Shown here piece by piece: positions 28,696 through 36,796 of a stretch of 64,000 bases of DNA. The stretch's first letter is position 1. Every line of letters begins with the position of its first letter. Position numbers and translations under genes: made by a program. Under the pieces are notes generated by a model, which saw only the letters and a list, made by a program, of their open reading frames with translations, did no database searches and was not told the DNA's origin. The stretch spans positions 196,771 through 260,770 of the forward strand of contig NZ_LQBK01000033.1 in NCBI RefSeq assembly GCF_001483755.1, written 5' to 3'. This DNA is from Kocuria rosea subsp. polaris. GTDB lineage: Bacteria > Actinomycetota > Actinomycetes > Actinomycetales > Micrococcaceae.

Positions 28696-29874
28696 TCAGT
28701 CCGGGAAGCCCCGGAGCAGCCACTCGGCGGCGACGCGGCCGGAGGCCGCCAGGGACGCGTTCTCGGCCGCCCACGCGGCGCGCCGGCGGCGCTCCCGGTC
28801 GTTCTCCTCGGCCCGCTCCGGGTCGAGCCGGCGGTCGAGGGCGGCGATCATGGCCTCGGCCACCGCGTCGGCGTCGTGGTCGACGGCCGCGCCCAGACCG
28901 TTGTCCTCGACGAGCTCGGCGGCGACCCCCGCGCCCGCGTAGACGACCGGCGTCCCGCACGCCGCGGCGGCGTAGATCTTGGTGGGCTTGGTGAAGTCGT
29001 AGCCGATGCCCGGGAGCACCGCGCCCAGGGCGGCGACGGCGCCCCGCGTCCACTGCGCGGTCTCGGCCGCGGGGCGCAGCCCCTCGAAGAGCACGCTCCC
29101 CGGCGCGAGCCGCTCGGCGATCTCCTGCACCCGGTCGATGTCGGAGCCGCGCCCGAAGAAGCGCAGCCGGGCGCCGGGGTGGGCCTCGAGGACCCGCGGC
29201 ATGGCGCGGACGAACACGTCGGCGCCCTGCCACTCGGACATCGACCCGGCGTAGACGAAGTAGGGCGCGCCGGGCTCGGCCACGGGCCCGTCGGGGCGGA
29301 AGACGTCGGTGTCGATGCCGTTCTCCGCCACGAGCACCTTCTCCCAGGCCACGCCGGTGACGGACTGCAGCTCACGGCCCATGGCCTCGGAGACGGTGAG
29401 CACGCCGGCGGCCCGGCGCGCCGCGAGGGTCTCCATGACGCGCATGGCTCGCTTCACCGGGGCGGCGACGTCCATCTTCTCGGCGGCGGTGGTCCAGATG
29501 TCGGGGGCGTACCAGACGTAGGGCCGGCCCCGCAGGAACGAGGACACGAGCACGGCCATGCCCGTGGTGGGCGGCGGCTCGCTGACCACGAGGTCGGCGC
29601 GGGTGGCGAGCAGCCGGAAGAGGACGGGGACGTCGAAGCTGAGGTACTGGACGATGCCGCGCACGTAGTCGAACCGGTCGCGCAGCACGGGCCACCGGCG
29701 CACCGGGTAGGGCTCCGGCTCGATCACGGACCCGGCGGGCGGGCGCGTGGTGAGGACCGTGACCTGGGCGCCGGCCTCGGTCAGCCCTCGGGCCAGGGCC
29801 CGCAGCCGGAAGGACGCGGCGGCGGGCTCGGGGGCGAAGATGCGGCTGACGATGACGATGCGACGGGGAGTCAC
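28696..29874 (-). CDS. Family 4 glycosyltransferase
   Basis: A 392-residue GT-B enzyme. The start is taken as the GTG at 29874, since upstream in-frame codons are low-complexity and lack a ribosome site. The N-terminal domain has VIVSRIFAPEPAAASFRLRA and LVVSEPPPTTGMAVL. The linker SEAMGRELQ leads to VLVAENGIDTDVFRPDG, and the C-terminal domain has YAGSMSEWQGADVFVRAM, RFFGRGSD and the donor-binding FTKPTKIYAAAACGTPVVYA. It probably adds an early sugar to a lipid carrier for the polymer built by neighbouring genes. Donor and acceptor are unknown. It lies 105 bp upstream of glf on the same strand. Confidence 0.85.
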   Translation of the reverse strand: MTPRRIVIVSRIFAPEPAAASFRLRALARGLTEAGAQVTVLTTRPPAGSVIEPEPYPVRRWPVLRDRFDYVRGIVQYLSFDVPVLFRLLATRADLVVSEPPPTTGMAVLVSSFLRGRPYVWYAPDIWTTAAEKMDVAAPVKRAMRVMETLAARRAAGVLTVSEAMGRELQSVTGVAWEKVLVAENGIDTDVFRPDGPVAEPGAPYFVYAGSMSEWQGADVFVRAMPRVLEAHPGARLRFFGRGSDIDRVQEIAERLAPGSVLFEGLRPAAETAQWTRGAVAALGAVLPGIGYDFTKPTKIYAAAACGTPVVYAGAGVAAELVEDNGLGAAVDHDADAVAEAMIAALDRRLDPERAEENDRERRRRAAWAAENASLAASGRVAAEWLLRGFPD

Positions 29875-30021
29875 GGGACCACCTGTTCGGAGCTGCTCGA
29901 CGGGAGGGGACGGGGCCGGGCACGACGTCGACGGGCGCGGGCGGTTCAACTGTACTGGTCCCGGCCGGCGGTCCCGGCCGGGCGCGCCACCGGGCGGCGG
30001 CGGACGGATCCGGCGGGCCCG

Positions 30022-30420
30022 CTACCGGACGGTGCGGCTCGTCCACGCGAGCACGTCCGGGCGGAAGAGCAGGACGAGCACGACGACGGCCGGGGCGGCC
30101 GTCGCGAGCCCGGGTCCCCACTGCCCCGACCGGAGCAGGGGGTAGGCGAGCACCAGGAGGAAGAGCTGGACCACGAGCGCTGCTGCGCGGGGCCACCGGA
30201 AGCCGCGCCAGAGGCCCCGGCCGACGCGCAGCAGCCAGAAGGCGCCCCCGAGGAACACCGCCGTGAGGAACACCGTCCCGCCCGTGGTGAGGGGGTCCCC
30301 GAACAGGAGCGTCCAGACGAGGCGCAGCCCGGCCCCCGCGAGGACCAGGGCCTCGAGCAGGACCACGCCGGTCAGGACGGCGACCGCGGGCGGCCGGGCC
30401 GCCTGGGAGGGGGCGGGCAT
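30022..30420 (-). CDS. Small four-helix membrane protein, unknown function
   Basis: A 132-residue protein with hydrophobic helices at about 14-32 (VAVLTGVVLLEALVLAGAG), 45-60 (VFLTAVFLGGAFWLL), 75-92 and 100-118. The ATG at 30420 has AGGAG seven bases upstream. Basic residues lie between the helices. I recognise no specific family, although similar small membrane proteins are widespread in Micrococcaceae. It precedes the GT4 gene on the same strand with a 147-bp gap and is divergent from whiB1. Confidence 0.65.
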   Translation of the reverse strand: MPAPSQAARPPAVAVLTGVVLLEALVLAGAGLRLVWTLLFGDPLTTGGTVFLTAVFLGGAFWLLRVGRGLWRGFRWPRAAALVVQLFLLVLAYPLLRSGQWGPGLATAAPAVVVLVLLFRPDVLAWTSRTVR

Positions 30421-30738
30421 GGGGTTCTCCTTCCGGCGGTGCGGCGGGCGCGGGCGGCGGCGCTCCCCCGCCACCCTAGTCCGCCGGCCGCCGGGGCGGG
30501 GCGCCGGCCGGGCCCCGGGGCCGTCCGTGCGGGGCGCGCTGTGAGCAACGACTCACCGAACGACGTGTGACGCGGCCCGCAAACCCTTGTCCGCACCCCT
30601 CCGGCGTGGGAAAGTGGACGTCAGTTCTTCACAAGGCCCGTGCGAATGGGCCTTTTCTCTTGTCCCGGACGCCGCTGCCGCAGGATCGTTCTGCCCTGCG
30701 CCGACGGGACCCGCCCTTGAAAGGAGCGATCGCTGACC
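30421..30738. other. Divergent intergenic region upstream of whiB1
   Basis: This 318-bp gap holds the leader of whiB1 on the plus strand and the start region of the small membrane protein on the minus strand. No protein-like frame was found. The only strong element is the terminator-like hairpin at 30633-30654, listed separately. Confidence 0.4.
30633..30654 (+). promoter_or_regulatory. Terminator-like hairpin in the whiB1 leader (possible attenuator)
   Basis: AAGGCCC and GGGCCTT form a 7-bp stem with an 8-nt loop, followed by TTCTCTTG, resembling a rho-independent terminator on the plus strand. It lies 85 bp before the whiB1 start, and no plus-strand gene ends upstream. It would therefore act on a transcript started inside the intergenic region. 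Confidence 0.5.
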
Positions 30739-30987
30739 ATGGATTGGCGTAGCCGCGCAGCATGCCTGGAGAAGGATCCCGAGCTGTTCTTCCCCGTGGG
30801 CAACACCGGACCTGCTCTCCTCCAGATCGAGGAGGCCAAGGCCGTGTGCCGCAGCTGCCCGGTGATGGACACGTGTCTCCAGTGGGCCCTCGAGTCCGGC
30901 CAGGACGCCGGCGTCTGGGGCGGGATGAGCGAGGACGAGCGCCGCGCCCTCAAGCGCCGCGCCGCGCGCGCCCGCCGCGCCTCCTGA
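30739..30987 (+). CDS. whiB1: WhiB-family iron-sulfur regulator, WhiB1 type
   Basis: An 82-residue Fe-S protein of the Wbl family, close by eye to mycobacterial WhiB1, an essential regulator that binds the primary sigma factor. Four cysteines (C9 in RAACLEKD, then CRSC, and C46 in DTCLQW) form the cluster site. The GVWGGMSEDERR turn and the basic tail KRRAARARRAS follow. The start gives MDWRSRAACLEKDPELFFPV. AAAGGAG lies somewhat far upstream (12 nt). The neighbour is a PdtaS-type kinase, convergent, as in mycobacteria. Confidence 0.95.
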   Translation: MDWRSRAACLEKDPELFFPVGNTGPALLQIEEAKAVCRSCPVMDTCLQWALESGQDAGVWGGMSEDERRALKRRAARARRAS

Positions 30988-31003
30988 GCGCTCCGTCCGC
31001 ACC

Positions 31004-31036
31004 GAGGACCGGGAACCCCGCGGGGTCCCGGTCCTC
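31004..31036. terminator. Hairpin between whiB1 and pdtaS
   Basis: Arms GAGGACCGGGA... and ...TCCCGGTCCTC pair over about 16 bp with a single bulge in the 67-bp gap between these convergent genes. It probably terminates both transcripts. Confidence 0.65.
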
Positions 31037-31054
31037 GCCGCTTCCCGGACCTGC

Positions 31055-32608
31055 CTAGTCGTCGAGCCGGGCGCACACCGTGACCTCGGTGCCCCCGCCC
31101 TGCCGGGGGACCCAGCGGATCCAGCCCCCCAGCTCGCCCGCCACTAGGGTGCGCACGATCTGCATCCCCAGTCCCTCGCCGCTGCCCGCCCTGCGGAGGG
31201 CGCCGGCCCCGGACTCCTCGATGACGACGCCGCCCATCCCGGCGCCGTCGTCGCTCACCACGACCTCCAGCAGCTGACCGGCGCCGTCCTCGTCCTGCAC
31301 GCGGCACACCTCCAGGGTCACCGTGCCGGTCCGGTCGGCGAGACCGTGCTCCACGGCGTTGGTGACGAGCTCGTTGATCACGAGCGCCAGCGGGGTGGCC
31401 AGGCGGGTCGGCAGCTCGCCGAACTCTCCGATCATCCGGGTGTGCACCGTCTGCTCGGGGGACGCCACCTCCGCGGCGAGCCGGAACTGCCGGGCGACGA
31501 GCTCGTCGAAGTCCACGTTCTGCGTGAACCCCTGCGAGAGCGTCTCGTGCACCATCGCGATGGTCGCGACGCGGCGCATGGCCTGTTCGAGCCCGTGCCG
31601 CGCCTCGTCCGTCGTCATCCGCCGGGCCTGCAGCCGCAGCAGCGCGGAGACCGTCTGCAGGTTGTTCTTGACGCGGTGGTGGATCTCCCGGACGGTCGCG
31701 TCCTTCGACACGAGCTCCAGGTCCCGGCGGCGCAGCTCGGTGACGTCCCGGCAGAGCAGCACCGCCCCGAGCCGGCCGGAGCGGTCCCGCAGCGGGACGG
31801 AGCGGAAGTTCACGCTCACGCGGGCGCCCTCCACCTCGGTGCGCCACGCCGTCCGTCCGCTGAGCACGGGGGCCAGGGTCTCGTCCGCATCCGCCCCCGG
31901 GACCAGCACGGGGGGCACGAGGTCCATGAGCCGCTCCCCGAGCAGCTCGCCGTCGACCCCCAGCCGGCGCAGCGCCGACTCCGCATTGGGCGAGACGTAG
32001 GTCACGCGGTCCTCGGCGTCGAGTCGGATCGCCCCGTCGCCCACCCGGGGCGCGCCCCGTCGGGATCCCGTCGGGGCGGAGAAGTCCGGCCAGAGGCCCT
32101 CGTTGGCCATCCGCAGCAGCGCGTCCGCGGTCTCGCGGTAGACGACCTCCTGCCGTGAGGCCACCGGCCCCCCGGCCCGGCCTGCGTGCAGGCTCAGCAG
32201 GGCGAGCGTGCGCCCCTTGCGCACCAGCGGCACGACCCGGATCGGCTCGGGCACGCCCGTCCCGTCCCCGGCAGGGCGCACCCGCTCGATCCGCCGGCCC
32301 ACCCAGGCGGCCCGCAGGGGCCCGCTCAGCTCGTCGGGCAGCAGCTCGCCGACCAGGTCCTGGTGGAAGACCGTGGGGCCCGTCGAGGGCCGCACGTGGG
32401 CGAGCACCCGGAACGGGCTGCCGGGAGCGGGCATCCCGCGGCCGTTGCCGCTGCCCGCGGCCGGGATGTAGTCGGCCGGGAAGCTGAGGACGAGGTCGCC
32501 GAAGGCGAGGTCGGAGATGAGCTGCCAGTCGCCCACGAGCAGGTGTAGCCACTCGTAGTCCCCGGGGCCGAAGTCCTGGGTGTCCCTGAGCGGTTCCGTG
32601 AACGCCAC
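31055..32608 (-). CDS. pdtaS: Sensor histidine kinase PdtaS type
   Basis: A 517-residue soluble histidine kinase. Known PdtaS proteins phosphorylate PdtaR, an ANTAR RNA-binding regulator. An N-terminal GAF-like domain (about 1-165) and a PAS domain (about 190-290, with DRVTYVSPNAESALRRLG) precede the HisKA_2 motif EIHHRVKNNLQTV (His 310-311). The ATPase domain follows, with INELVTNAVEHGL, VVSDDGAGMGG and GEGLGMQIVRTL. The GTG start has GGGAGG four bases upstream. The gene lies 49 bp after the CpaE-like gene on the same strand and may be its cotranscript. No PdtaR gene is in the window. Confidence 0.92.
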   Translation of the reverse strand: MAFTEPLRDTQDFGPGDYEWLHLLVGDWQLISDLAFGDLVLSFPADYIPAAGSGNGRGMPAPGSPFRVLAHVRPSTGPTVFHQDLVGELLPDELSGPLRAAWVGRRIERVRPAGDGTGVPEPIRVVPLVRKGRTLALLSLHAGRAGGPVASRQEVVYRETADALLRMANEGLWPDFSAPTGSRRGAPRVGDGAIRLDAEDRVTYVSPNAESALRRLGVDGELLGERLMDLVPPVLVPGADADETLAPVLSGRTAWRTEVEGARVSVNFRSVPLRDRSGRLGAVLLCRDVTELRRRDLELVSKDATVREIHHRVKNNLQTVSALLRLQARRMTTDEARHGLEQAMRRVATIAMVHETLSQGFTQNVDFDELVARQFRLAAEVASPEQTVHTRMIGEFGELPTRLATPLALVINELVTNAVEHGLADRTGTVTLEVCRVQDEDGAGQLLEVVVSDDGAGMGGVVIEESGAGALRRAGSGEGLGMQIVRTLVAGELGGWIRWVPRQGGGTEVTVCARLDD

Positions 32609-32657
32609 ATCGCCTCCCGTGGTCGCAGCTGGGGAGGCCCGGACGGCGCCCCCGCGA

Positions 32658-34004
32658 TCAGCGCCGCAGCCAGGCCCCGATCCTGCCGCCCAGCCTAGTA
32701 CCGTGCACGGGCGGACTCCCGTCCGCCTCCGGCGCCCCGGCGCCGGCGAGCACCCGGCCGGCCAGCGTGCGGAACGCGGCGCGCGCGGACGACCCCGCAG
32801 AGGTCTCCGCCAGGACGGCCCCCGCCAGCAGCGCCTCGTCGAGGGTCTCCGGGTCCCACGGCACGAACTGCTCGAGCGCCGGCCCGGAGCCGAAGCGCGC
32901 CCAGGCCTCGCGGATCCCCAGCTCGGGGGAGCGTCCCGCCGCCGAGCGGCGCAGCTTGTTGACGACGACGACGAGGCGGGCCCCGGGCGCGGCCGCGGCG
33001 ACGTCCGGCAGGCCCTTGACCAGCCGCGGCACGCCGATGGTGTCCGCGGCGCCCACCGCGACCACCACGTCCGCGCGCTCCAGGACCGTGAGGGCCGCGG
33101 CGTGCCGGCGAGGAGCCATGGTGTCGACCGTGAGCTCCTCGTCGGCCTCGAGCGCAAAGCCGCAGTCCACCACCGTGGTCCCGAACTCCTGGGCCGAGCG
33201 CTCGAGCACCGCCGCGACGGCGCTCGAGCGCAGCTCCGGCCAGCGGTCCTGGCGGGTCAGGCCCGTGAGCACCCGGACGGTGCGCCCGGCGACGGCCACG
33301 TCGGCGGCCGTCCGGCGCAGGGCCGCGCCGTCGAGCCGCCCCTGGTCGGCCAGGCGGCACGCCTGGGCCAGGCCCGCGGCCTCGTCCAGCATCCCGAGCG
33401 CCGCGGCCACGGACGGGCCGTAGGTGTCCGCGTCCACGAGCGCCGTGTCCTGCCCGAGGAGAGCCAGCTCGGCGGCGAGGTTGACGGCCACCGTGGTCCG
33501 TCCCGGCGCTCCGGTGGGCCCCCACACCGCCACGATCCGACCCCCGCCCCGGGGGCCGGACGGCACCTCGTCGCCGGAGTCCGCCCCGGTCCGCGGGTCC
33601 GCGTCCGCCGCGCGGTCCGGCGCGACCACGTCGGCGTAGCCGACGGCGCTCGGCGCGCCCGCCGCGGCCGCGACGGCCTCCTCGACGAGGCGTGCGGCGT
33701 CCTCCGGGTCCGTGTGCTCCGGGACGACCACGGCGCCCAGGCCGGCGAGGCGGCGGTGGTCGTGGCCCTCCAGCACGAGCAGCGCCGCGCCGCCGAGCCG
33801 GATCTGCTCCAGCAGGCTCGCCGTGAGGTCCTCGGCGCCCTCCGCGACGAGCGCGGCCCGGCCGAGCCCGGCGCGTGCCGCGGCCAGCAGCTCCGTGAGG
33901 TCGAGGCAGCGGCGCACCACCGTGACCGGCCCGTGCAGCCGTTCGATCCCGTCGACGAGAGGCCACGTCGAGACCCCGAGGGCCATGACCGGCAGGACCA
34001 TCAC
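32658..34004 (-). CDS. CpaE/MinD-like ATPase, probable pilus assembly protein
   Basis: A 448-residue protein. The N-terminal receiver-like region (about 1-110) lacks an obvious phosphorylation site. An acidic linker (about 110-160) leads to a ParA/MinD-type ATPase domain with the P-loop VWGPTGAPGRTTVAVNLAAE, LVDADTYGPSVAAALG and VVDCGFALEADEE. The closing motif is VVVVNKLRRS. CpaE-type proteins position or assemble Tad pili. The GTG start overlaps the stop of the SAF gene by 4 bp (GTGA). The neighbouring SAF gene and the nearby tad operon support a pilus role; a chromosome-partition role is less likely. Confidence 0.8.
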   Translation of the reverse strand: MMVLPVMALGVSTWPLVDGIERLHGPVTVVRRCLDLTELLAAARAGLGRAALVAEGAEDLTASLLEQIRLGGAALLVLEGHDHRRLAGLGAVVVPEHTDPEDAARLVEEAVAAAAGAPSAVGYADVVAPDRAADADPRTGADSGDEVPSGPRGGGRIVAVWGPTGAPGRTTVAVNLAAELALLGQDTALVDADTYGPSVAAALGMLDEAAGLAQACRLADQGRLDGAALRRTAADVAVAGRTVRVLTGLTRQDRWPELRSSAVAAVLERSAQEFGTTVVDCGFALEADEELTVDTMAPRRHAAALTVLERADVVVAVGAADTIGVPRLVKGLPDVAAAAPGARLVVVVNKLRRSAAGRSPELGIREAWARFGSGPALEQFVPWDPETLDEALLAGAVLAETSAGSSARAAFRTLAGRVLAGAGAPEADGSPPVHGTRLGGRIGAWLRR

Positions 34005-34654
34005 CGGCCGCCCGCGGGGTTCCACACGAGCGTGACCCGGGCGTCGTTGCCGAGCGCGTCCACGAGCTCCTCCATCGGGTCCTCCTCCACCAGCACGTGC
34101 ACCACGGTGCCGCGGCCCGCGCCGAGGGCGGTCTCCTCCGCCTGCACCCCGGCGATCTCGGCGGCGGGCAGCAGCAGGCGGGCCGGTTCGTGGCCGCGGC
34201 CCGAGGGCTTCTGCGCGGCGACCCAGACGTCCACGCGCGTGCCCGCCCCGGCGTCCTGGGGCAGCGGGTGCTCCACCGGCACGGCGACCGGCTTGCGGTC
34301 CAGCCGGTCCGCGGTGCCCAGGGCGGTGCCGGGCAGCAGCTGGCCCGCCGGGATCCGCTGCGTGGCGACGGTGCCCGGGCCCGGGGCGTCGTCCGCCGGG
34401 ACGTACAGGTCCGCCGCGTCCTGCAGCCGGACGTCCACGGCCACGACGTCCTCCCCGGTCACCTCCTGGCCGACCTCGATGTCCGCGGCCGCCGCGAGGT
34501 AGGGGTCCGTCCGGTTCGTGGCGGAGACCACGGCGGTCACCCCGGCGACGGAGAGCAGCACGAGCAGCAGCCCGGTGAGCAGCCGGGGGTCCCGCCAGGT
34601 CGGTCTCCGGAACCGGGCCGACGGGGCGTCCGTGCCCCTGACCGTGCCGCTCAT
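34001..34654 (-). CDS. SAF-domain protein, CpaB/RcpC-like
   Basis: A 217-residue protein with one N-terminal membrane helix (LLTGLLLVLLSVAGVTAVVS, about 25-44) and an extracytoplasmic SAF domain: YLAAAADIEVGQEVTGEDVV, then RIPAGQLLPGTALGT. This is the layout of CpaB/RcpC proteins of Tad pilus systems, which bind the cell wall or help the pilus pass it. A basic N-terminus (RFRRPTWRDPR) sets the in-out topology. The gene starts the probable operon with the CpaE-like and PdtaS-type genes. Confidence 0.78.
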   Translation of the reverse strand: MSGTVRGTDAPSARFRRPTWRDPRLLTGLLLVLLSVAGVTAVVSATNRTDPYLAAAADIEVGQEVTGEDVVAVDVRLQDAADLYVPADDAPGPGTVATQRIPAGQLLPGTALGTADRLDRKPVAVPVEHPLPQDAGAGTRVDVWVAAQKPSGRGHEPARLLLPAAEIAGVQAEETALGAGRGTVVHVLVEEDPMEELVDALGNDARVTLVWNPAGGR

Positions 34655-34890
34655 CGGCGACCGCCTCTCTCGATGCTCGGCACGGCCGTGGGGACCGCGC
34701 TCGTCGCCCACATTGTGCCCGCGCGCGTGGGGCCGCGGGAACGGTCCGGTGCACAACTGGGGACAGGATCGGGGCCGGCCGGTCCCGCGGCCGGCCCCCG
34801 TCGTGGTCCCCCGCATGTGGACGGGCGGCCGTCCCGCCCGTTCGGTGGCAGACTGGAACGGGAGAGCAACCACGAGCAAGGAGGCGGGAG

Positions 34891-35106
34891 ATGGCGCAGC
34901 AGCGCTTCCTGACCTTGGCGGACGTCGCCGAGATCCTCAACATCTCGGCCGCGCAGGCGAGGGCTCTCGTGCGCAGCGGAGAGCTGCCCGCCATCCAGGT
35001 GGGCGGACGCGGCCAGTGGCGTGTCGAGACCGCCAAGCTGGAGGAGTACATCGCGCGGGGGTACGAGCGCACGGCCGAGGCGGTGCGCTCGGGCGCAGCC
35101 GACTGA
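34891..35106 (+). CDS. Small helix-turn-helix DNA-binding protein (excisionase/BldC-like)
   Basis: A 71-residue MerR-like winged HTH protein: RFLTLADVAEILNISAAQAR forms the helix-turn-helix and GELPAIQVGGRGQWRVETAK the wing. It starts at ATG behind AAGGAGG. Proteins of this size and pattern are annotated as excisionase-family or BldC-family regulators. There is no mobile element beside it, so a chromosomal regulatory role is more likely than excision. Known BldC-type proteins bind direct repeats with a roughly 10-bp period as head-to-tail multimers; such repeats occur at 35848-35877. Confidence 0.88.
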   Translation: MAQQRFLTLADVAEILNISAAQARALVRSGELPAIQVGGRGQWRVETAKLEEYIARGYERTAEAVRSGAAD

Positions 35107-35133
35107 TCCGCCGGGAGGACTCCCGCGGCGGCC

Positions 35134-35697
35134 TCACCGCGCGCTGAGCGAGGAGACGCAGACCAGGGCGGGGAACGGGACGGCGCGCAGCGCGGTCACG
35201 CTGCTCCGCCTCCGGTAGTCGTCGTCGGGGTGCAGGGCCAGGTCGAAGAAGTCCGAGCCCACCCGGTCGACCGTTCCCTCGAGCTCGCCGAGCGGCCCTC
35301 CGCCGGAGAGCCGCACCCGCACCCCGGTCCGGGCCCGCGCCAGGGCGCGCAGCGCGTGCCCCAGGCCGAGCCGCAGCGCCACCGTGTCCGCACCGGGCGT
35401 CCACCCCCGGCCGAGGGACTCCCACCACAGGGCGGCGCCCAGCGGCACGAGGTGCTGGGTCCCCCGGTCCTCGAGCGCGACCCATCCGGCGCCCACCGTG
35501 CCCACCCGGCCCTCGACGGGCACGGCCCCCGCGAGCAGGGCCCGGACGGGCTCGCCCTGCCGCAGCCGCAGCCGGTCCGCCAGGCGCACCCGGGAGTACT
35601 CCGCGCGGGCCTGCTCGGCGGCCTCCTCCTCCAGTCCCAGCTGGTGCGCGGAGGCCAGCTGCGACTCCATGTCCGCGAACAGCTGCTCCCAGCGCAC
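35134..35697 (-). CDS. Conserved-looking hypothetical protein near secA
   Basis: A 187-residue protein of unknown function. The N-terminus (about 1-40) is a helical, Glu/Ala-rich segment starting MRWEQLFADMESQLASAHQL. The rest is beta-rich with several small hydrophobic strands (VEGRVGTVGAGWVALEDRG, VRVRLSGGGPLGELEGTV, DFFDLALHPDDDYRRRSSVT). It has no membrane helix, no cysteines in motifs and no catalytic signature. The GTG start has a G-rich site 7 bp upstream. Its end faces the small HTH gene. The pattern suggests a small-beta-barrel cytosolic protein. Confidence 0.65.
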   Translation of the reverse strand: MRWEQLFADMESQLASAHQLGLEEEAAEQARAEYSRVRLADRLRLRQGEPVRALLAGAVPVEGRVGTVGAGWVALEDRGTQHLVPLGAALWWESLGRGWTPGADTVALRLGLGHALRALARARTGVRVRLSGGGPLGELEGTVDRVGSDFFDLALHPDDDYRRRSSVTALRAVPFPALVCVSSLSAR

Positions 35698-35807
35698 GGC
35701 AGCGCCCCCTTCCGGCGTCCGGTCCGTCCGGCCGCGCAGGGCCTCAACCTAGGTGCCCGCCCCGGACCGGTCAAGGAACGCCGTGTCCACCGCGCCGGAC
35801 GCAGACC

Positions 35808-35838
35808 TTTACACCGGCCGCCCCCTGGTGCTACCAAT
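35808..35838 (+). promoter_or_regulatory. Predicted sigma-A-type promoter of the LysM gene
   Basis: TTTACA (35808-35813) and TACCAAT (35832-35838), spaced 18 bp, fit a housekeeping promoter placed about 70 bp before the LysM gene. Transcription would begin near 35844, just before the direct repeats. Confidence 0.45.
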
Positions 35839-35847
35839 GCCTCAAGA

Positions 35848-35877
35848 CATCAAACGGCATCAAACAGCATCAAATGC
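35848..35877. repeat. Three 10-bp direct repeats upstream of the LysM gene
   Basis: CATCAAACGG, CATCAAACAG and CATCAAATGC follow one another at exactly 10-bp spacing, placing AAAC/AAAT on the same DNA face each turn. They sit just downstream of the predicted promoter and 28 bp before the start codon, a place suited to a repressor. Confidence 0.7.
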
Positions 35878-35905
35878 CACCAAGTAGCTGTCATCGGGGG
35901 ACGCC

Positions 35906-36652
35906 ATGGCCGGCACGCCACGACCCGCACGCACCACCGCCGCTCCGCTGTGGTCGGTGCTCGCGATCCCCGTCCTGGGCCTGGCCACCGCGGCCTGCGG
36001 CGCGGCCCTGACCCGCGGCGCCGGCCGTCCTTCCGGAGGCCCGGACACCGAGGCGCTGATCGGGCTGGCGGCGGCCGCGCTCGGCTGCGCCGTGGTGGTG
36101 GCCTGGACCCTCGCCGCCGCGCTCGCGGTGCTCGCGGTGCTGGCCGGCCGCCGCCGCTGGGAACGCCTCGCCGGGGTCTGCCGGCGGTGCTCCCCCGCCC
36201 TGCTGCGCCGTGCGGCGGCCGCCGCCCTGGGCCTGCAGCTGCTCGCGGCCCCGGGCGCGCTCGCCGACGACACGCCCTCCCCGTTCTGGGACGCCGGGGC
36301 AGCCGCCCAGGAGGCCCCGGGCACGCCGGCCCCCGCCCCGGCACCCGGACCCGCGTCCGGCCCCGACGCCGGCGCCGAGGCGGAGACCGTTCCCGCTCCC
36401 CCGGCGGCACCGGAGCCCTGCGGTCGCCGGCCCGTGGCGGCGGAGCGCACGGTGGACGGCGCCGTCACGGTCCTGCGCGGGGACACGCTGTGGTCCCTCA
36501 CGGCCGCCCAGCTGGGGCCGGAGGCCACCGACGAGCAGATCGCCCGCGCGTGGCCCCGCTGGTACGCGCTGAACCGGCACGTGCTCGTGGACGGGCCGCA
36601 CCGGCTCCTGCCCGGCCAGCGGCTCCTGGTGCCCGGCCCCGGAGGACCCTGA
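35906..36652 (+). CDS. LysM-domain protein
   Basis: A 248-residue protein. The ATG follows GGGGG five bases upstream. Two membrane helices lie at about 13-36 and 50-80. A long Ala/Pro-rich linker (about 125-175) comes next, then a C-terminal LysM domain VTVLRGDTLWSLTAAQLGPE with RLLPGQRLLVPGP at the end. LysM domains bind peptidoglycan, so the protein probably connects membrane and wall. One cysteine lies near the end of the linker (PEPCGRR). The direct repeats and promoter upstream suggest dedicated regulation. It is followed, after a repeat-filled gap, by the Rv3235-family gene. Confidence 0.85.
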   Translation: MAGTPRPARTTAAPLWSVLAIPVLGLATAACGAALTRGAGRPSGGPDTEALIGLAAAALGCAVVVAWTLAAALAVLAVLAGRRRWERLAGVCRRCSPALLRRAAAAALGLQLLAAPGALADDTPSPFWDAGAAAQEAPGTPAPAPAPGPASGPDAGAEAETVPAPPAAPEPCGRRPVAAERTVDGAVTVLRGDTLWSLTAAQLGPEATDEQIARAWPRWYALNRHVLVDGPHRLLPGQRLLVPGPGGP

Positions 36653-36706
36653 CCCGCCCGCGCCCCGTCCCGGCCCGGAGCGGGACCGCCCGAACCCTGA
36701 CACGTT

Positions 36707-36778
36707 GCAGGACCACAGCACCCCAGGAACACAGCACCACAGCACCGCAGGACCACAGCACCGCAGGACGACAGCACC
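36707..36778. repeat. 16-bp tandem repeat (GCAGGACCACAGCACC)
   Basis: Units at 36707, 36723, 36747 and 36763 with an 8-bp half unit at 36739; two are perfect, the others differ by one or two bases. The array ends directly before the ribosome site of the Rv3235-family gene. Confidence 0.8.
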
Positions 36779-36796
36779 GCTCCCAGGAGGCCCGCC

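Noticed and set aside
34891-35106. The small HTH protein as excisionase of the island
   Set aside because: It is 25 kb from the recombinases, among conserved core genes near secA, so a chromosomal regulator is the better reading.
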